Positions 6,401 through 8,775 of a stretch of 8,775 nt of DNA are shown piece after piece. The DNA lies in assembly GCA_002352045.1 (NCBI GenBank), contig DEHT01000071.1:1-8775 (forward strand), read 5' to 3'. Made by a program: the position numbers and the translations under genes. Origin of the DNA: Chitinophagaceae bacterium UBA2793 (GTDB lineage: Bacteria > Bacteroidota > Bacteroidia > Chitinophagales > Chitinophagaceae). The notes under the pieces are model-generated. The model was given only the letters and a program-made list of their open reading frames with translations, had not been told where the DNA came from and searched no databases. Each line of letters starts with the position of its first letter. The first letter of the stretch is position 1.

Positions 6401-7456
6401 ATGAAGCATTTTAAGTTTTATAATAAGAAAGATATTTTATCATTAACCCGTGTACGCAAGTATGAAACAAGGGTAGGTGAGCGGATAAATTATATTGAAG
6501 AAACGATGGGTTGGCCAGAAGCTCTCTACACAACTAAAGCAAAATATGTGTTGCTGGGCATTCCGGAAGATATTGGAGTAAAAGCCAATCTGGGAAAAGG
6601 TGGGGCCGATACCAATTGGTTGCCTTTTTTAAGTAGTTTTTTAAACATTCAAAGCAATGACTTATTTACAGGTGAAAATATTTTGTTGCTGGGTCATTTT
6701 GATTTTGGTGATTTAAAATACCTGATAGAAAACAATGCTTACGGCCCCGATGAACTTGTGTCGGCATATCGCCATGCGGTGAATATGATTGATGAAGAAG
6801 TAGAAGATATTATTAAAGTAATTGCAGCAGCTAAAAAAATTCCAATTGTTATAGGTGGAGGACACAACAATGCTTATCCAATTATTAAAGGCGTAAGTAA
6901 AGGCTTGTACAAAGCAGGCTTTACTCCATTAGCACAAATCAACTGTATTAATTTAGATGCTCATGCCGATTTTAAAAACATGGAAGGCAGGCATAGCGGC
7001 AACCCATTCAGGTATGCAGAGGCCGATGGTTTTTTGGGCAAATATTCCATCATAGGCCTGCACGAAAACAACATTTCTCAAAGCGTATTGATGGACATTC
7101 ACAACAATCCATTTATTAATTATTGTACGTACGAAGATATTTTTATACATGAGCGAATAAACTTTATTCAAGCCATTGCACATGCAACCGGTTTTACTGA
7201 AGATACCTATACGGGTATTGAATTGGATATGGATGGCATTGAAAATGTTTTAAGCAGTGCCTGCAATCCATGTGGTATTACGGTATTGCAGGCCAGGCAA
7301 TATCTCAATTTTGCAGCCACCGATTGTAAAGTAGCTTACCTGCATTTAAGCGAAGCCGCCACCCAACTAAGCGATGGCAGCAAAGACAACAAAACCGGAC
7401 GTTTACTGAGCTATTTAGTGAGCGATTTTGTAAAAGCCAATGAACGGATAAGTTAA
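6401..7456 (+). CDS. Ureohydrolase superfamily enzyme (arginase/agmatinase/formimidoylglutamase), probably formimidoylglutamase-like
   Basis: A 351-residue cytoplasmic hydrolase expected to use two Mn(II) ions to cleave a guanidino or formimino C-N bond. All six usual metal ligands are present: His155 (IGGGHNNAYP), Asp186, His188 and Asp190 (NLDAHADF), Asp276 and Asp278 (IELDMDGIEN). GRHSGNPF at 196-203 matches the loop that positions substrate in the family. The N-terminal GVKANLGKGGADTNWLPFL replaces the arginase G-x-x-x-G-P loop. GGGH rather than the GGDH common in arginases and agmatinases points to the formimidoylglutamase side, in which case the reaction would be N-formimino-glutamate to glutamate plus formamide. 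No histidine-degradation gene is adjacent, so this is an inference and I give no symbol. There is no signal peptide. ATG at 6401 gives a normal family length. The last 4 bp overlap the converging ATPase gene. Confidence 0.85.
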   Translation: MKHFKFYNKKDILSLTRVRKYETRVGERINYIEETMGWPEALYTTKAKYVLLGIPEDIGVKANLGKGGADTNWLPFLSSFLNIQSNDLFTGENILLLGHFDFGDLKYLIENNAYGPDELVSAYRHAVNMIDEEVEDIIKVIAAAKKIPIVIGGGHNNAYPIIKGVSKGLYKAGFTPLAQINCINLDAHADFKNMEGRHSGNPFRYAEADGFLGKYSIIGLHENNISQSVLMDIHNNPFINYCTYEDIFIHERINFIQAIAHATGFTEDTYTGIELDMDGIENVLSSACNPCGITVLQARQYLNFAATDCKVAYLHLSEAATQLSDGSKDNKTGRLLSYLVSDFVKANERIS

Positions 7457-8775
7457 GCGTTCGACTTCTTTTTTCGCTTTACCAGTTTTTCTATTTCCAC
7501 TACTACCAATACGATAGACGAAATAGCAATGGCTGCCATCAATTCGGCAGCAGTAAGAGGCTGTGTATGAAAATAATTATTAAGTACCGGAATATATACC
7601 ACAGCCAACTGCAATGCCGTGGTGCCTAATACAGCCCATAACAATGGCTTATTGTTCAACAAACCCATTTTAAAAATTGAACTGTTTTCGCTTTTTATGG
7701 CCAGTACATGCCAAAGTTGAGCAAAGCATAATATGGTAAACACCAGGGTTTGCCAATGAGCTATTTTATGGTGGATGGCATAAAACTGTGTGGCAATAGT
7801 AATGGCTGCTATAAATGCACCCACCCAAATAATATGGATGCCAAGCCCTTGTGCAAAAATACTTTCACGAGGGCTGCGGGGTGGCCTTTTCATAATGTTT
7901 TTTTCTGCCGGTTCGGTAGAAAGTGCAAGAGCAGGTAAGCCATCTGTTATTAAGTTTACCCAAAGAATATGAACCGGTAATAACGGTATAGGTAACCCTA
8001 TAAGTGGTGCCACAAAAAGTGTAAGAATTTCGGCAGAATTTCCCGTAAAAATATATTTTACAAACTTGCGTAGGTTATCATAAATACGACGGCCTTCTTT
8101 TACGGCGCCAATAATGGATGCAAAATTGTCATCGAGTAAAATCATGTGGCTGGCTTCTTTGCTTACATCGGTACCGGTAATACCCATTGCCACACCAATA
8201 TTGGCTTTCTTTAAAGAGGGTGCATCGTTTACTCCATCACCCGTCATTGAAACAAAGTGGCCTTTTTGCTGAAGCGTATCAACAATTTTAAGTTTTTGCT
8301 CCGGCGATACCCTGGCATACACTCTTATGTTTTCAATGTCTTCTTTATAGGCATCATCGGTTAATGCGGCTAATTGTACTCCTGTAATTACTTTTTGCCA
8401 TGATTGGTCAATAATTCCAATTTCTTTTGCAATAGCAGCAGCAGTTAAAGGGTGGTCGCCGGTAATCATTACAGGTACTATGCCGGCAGTTTTACAATGC
8501 TCAATAGCTTTTTTTGCTTCAGGCCTTGGCGGATCAATCAACCCTACTAATCCAATAAAAGTTAAACCGGTTTCTATTTCTTCGGGTGTAGTATTTTTTG
8601 ATTTGTCTAAAATTTTTCTTCCTGCAAATGCAATCACCCTTATGCCTTCTGCCGACATTCTTTCGGTTTCCTTTTCTATACTGTCTTTATCATTGTCATT
8701 TGCCAACATACTTTCAATAGACTCTGTGGCACCTTTTGTAATTAACCATTCTTCATTTTCGTATTGATGTATGGT
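7453..8775 (-). CDS. P2-type cation-transporting ATPase, probably calcium pump (C-terminal half, partial)
   Basis: The frame is open to the right edge, giving 440 C-terminal residues of a protein usually about 850-900 long. The Met at 8707-8709 is internal: the KGATE motif of the nucleotide-binding domain (fragment residues 14-18) lies before it. The P domain follows with DPPR (81-84), TGDH (105-108) and the hinge TGDGVNDAP (from 178). Six membrane helices follow, M5 to M10, at about 240-262, 265-287, 310-332, 342-359, 377-397 and 409-429. M5 has Asn246 and Glu249 (NSAE) and M6 has Asn274, Thr277 and Asp278 (NLITDGLPA), matching the Ca2+ site II ligands of SERCA and SPCA pumps. M8 has Gln353 where SERCA has Glu908, suggesting one Ca2+ per cycle as in SPCA-like bacterial pumps. 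The phosphorylation motif DKTGT lies outside the window. The protein ends in a basic KRKKK tail. Mn2+ export is an alternative. Confidence 0.92.
   Translation of the reverse strand, partial: TIHQYENEEWLITKGATESIESMLANDNDKDSIEKETERMSAEGIRVIAFAGRKILDKSKNTTPEEIETGLTFIGLVGLIDPPRPEAKKAIEHCKTAGIVPVMITGDHPLTAAAIAKEIGIIDQSWQKVITGVQLAALTDDAYKEDIENIRVYARVSPEQKLKIVDTLQQKGHFVSMTGDGVNDAPSLKKANIGVAMGITGTDVSKEASHMILLDDNFASIIGAVKEGRRIYDNLRKFVKYIFTGNSAEILTLFVAPLIGLPIPLLPVHILWVNLITDGLPALALSTEPAEKNIMKRPPRSPRESIFAQGLGIHIIWVGAFIAAITIATQFYAIHHKIAHWQTLVFTILCFAQLWHVLAIKSENSSIFKMGLLNNKPLLWAVLGTTALQLAVVYIPVLNNYFHTQPLTAAELMAAIAISSIVLVVVEIEKLVKRKKKSNA

Noticed and set aside
6401..7456. Histidine utilisation operon context for the ureohydrolase
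   Set aside because: Neighbours are a secreted protease and a cation pump on the opposite strand; no hutH, hutU or hutI sequence is visible, so the context gives no support.
8480..8767. 95-codon plus-strand frame near the right edge
   Set aside because: It is antisense to the P domain of the ATPase, where DPPR and TGDH are read cleanly on the minus strand.
1..8775. Mobile island, defence or secretion gene cluster
   Set aside because: No transposase, integrase, terminal repeats, tRNA-linked ends or abrupt composition change can be seen. The T9SS link is through cargo proteins only; no secretion machinery gene is present.

Overview
The window looks like chromosomal DNA of a member of the Bacteroidota, most likely near the Chitinophagaceae; the family-level guess is from general gene style only. 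The evidence is two secreted proteins that end in type IX secretion system (T9SS) type A sorting domains, AT-rich leaders without clear Shine-Dalgarno sequences, and several upstream boxes that match the Bacteroidota -7 consensus TAnnTTTG. Base composition is moderately AT-rich and looks even across the window. I see no insertion sequence, tRNA, rRNA, CRISPR array or phage gene.

Layout from left to right. (1) Positions 1-207, plus strand: the tail of an unidentified membrane protein. (2) 212-1453, minus strand: a secreted SGNH/GDSL-type hydrolase with a T9SS tail. (3) 1648-2079, plus strand: a small two-domain iron-sulfur protein (Fer4_19-like domain plus CDGSH domain). (4) 2090-2122: a strong terminator hairpin serving both converging genes. 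(5) 2143-6267, minus strand: a very large secreted subtilisin-like protease with a beta-sandwich domain, an Ig/FN3/PKD-like stalk that includes tandem repeats of about 72 residues, and a T9SS tail. (6) 6401-7456, plus strand: a cytoplasmic ureohydrolase of the arginase/agmatinase/formimidoylglutamase superfamily. (7) 7453 to the right edge, minus strand: the C-terminal half of a P2-type, probably calcium-transporting, ATPase.

Transcription alternates strand gene by gene, so no operon is visible. There are three converging pairs (207/212, 2079/2143, 7456/7453) and two diverging pairs (1453/1648, 6267/6401). Only the middle converging pair has a recognisable terminator; the other two are packed tail to tail, one with a 4-bp gap and one with a 4-bp overlap.

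The genes do not form an obvious pathway. The hydrolase and the protease share an export route (Sec, then T9SS) and probably act at the cell surface or outside the cell. The iron-sulfur protein, ureohydrolase and cation pump are housekeeping or accessory functions. I did not find a convincing undescribed system. The most useful points are the corrected protease start, the decaying repeat array in its stalk, the two-cluster iron-sulfur protein, and the symmetric inverted repeat between the divergent protease and ureohydrolase promoters.
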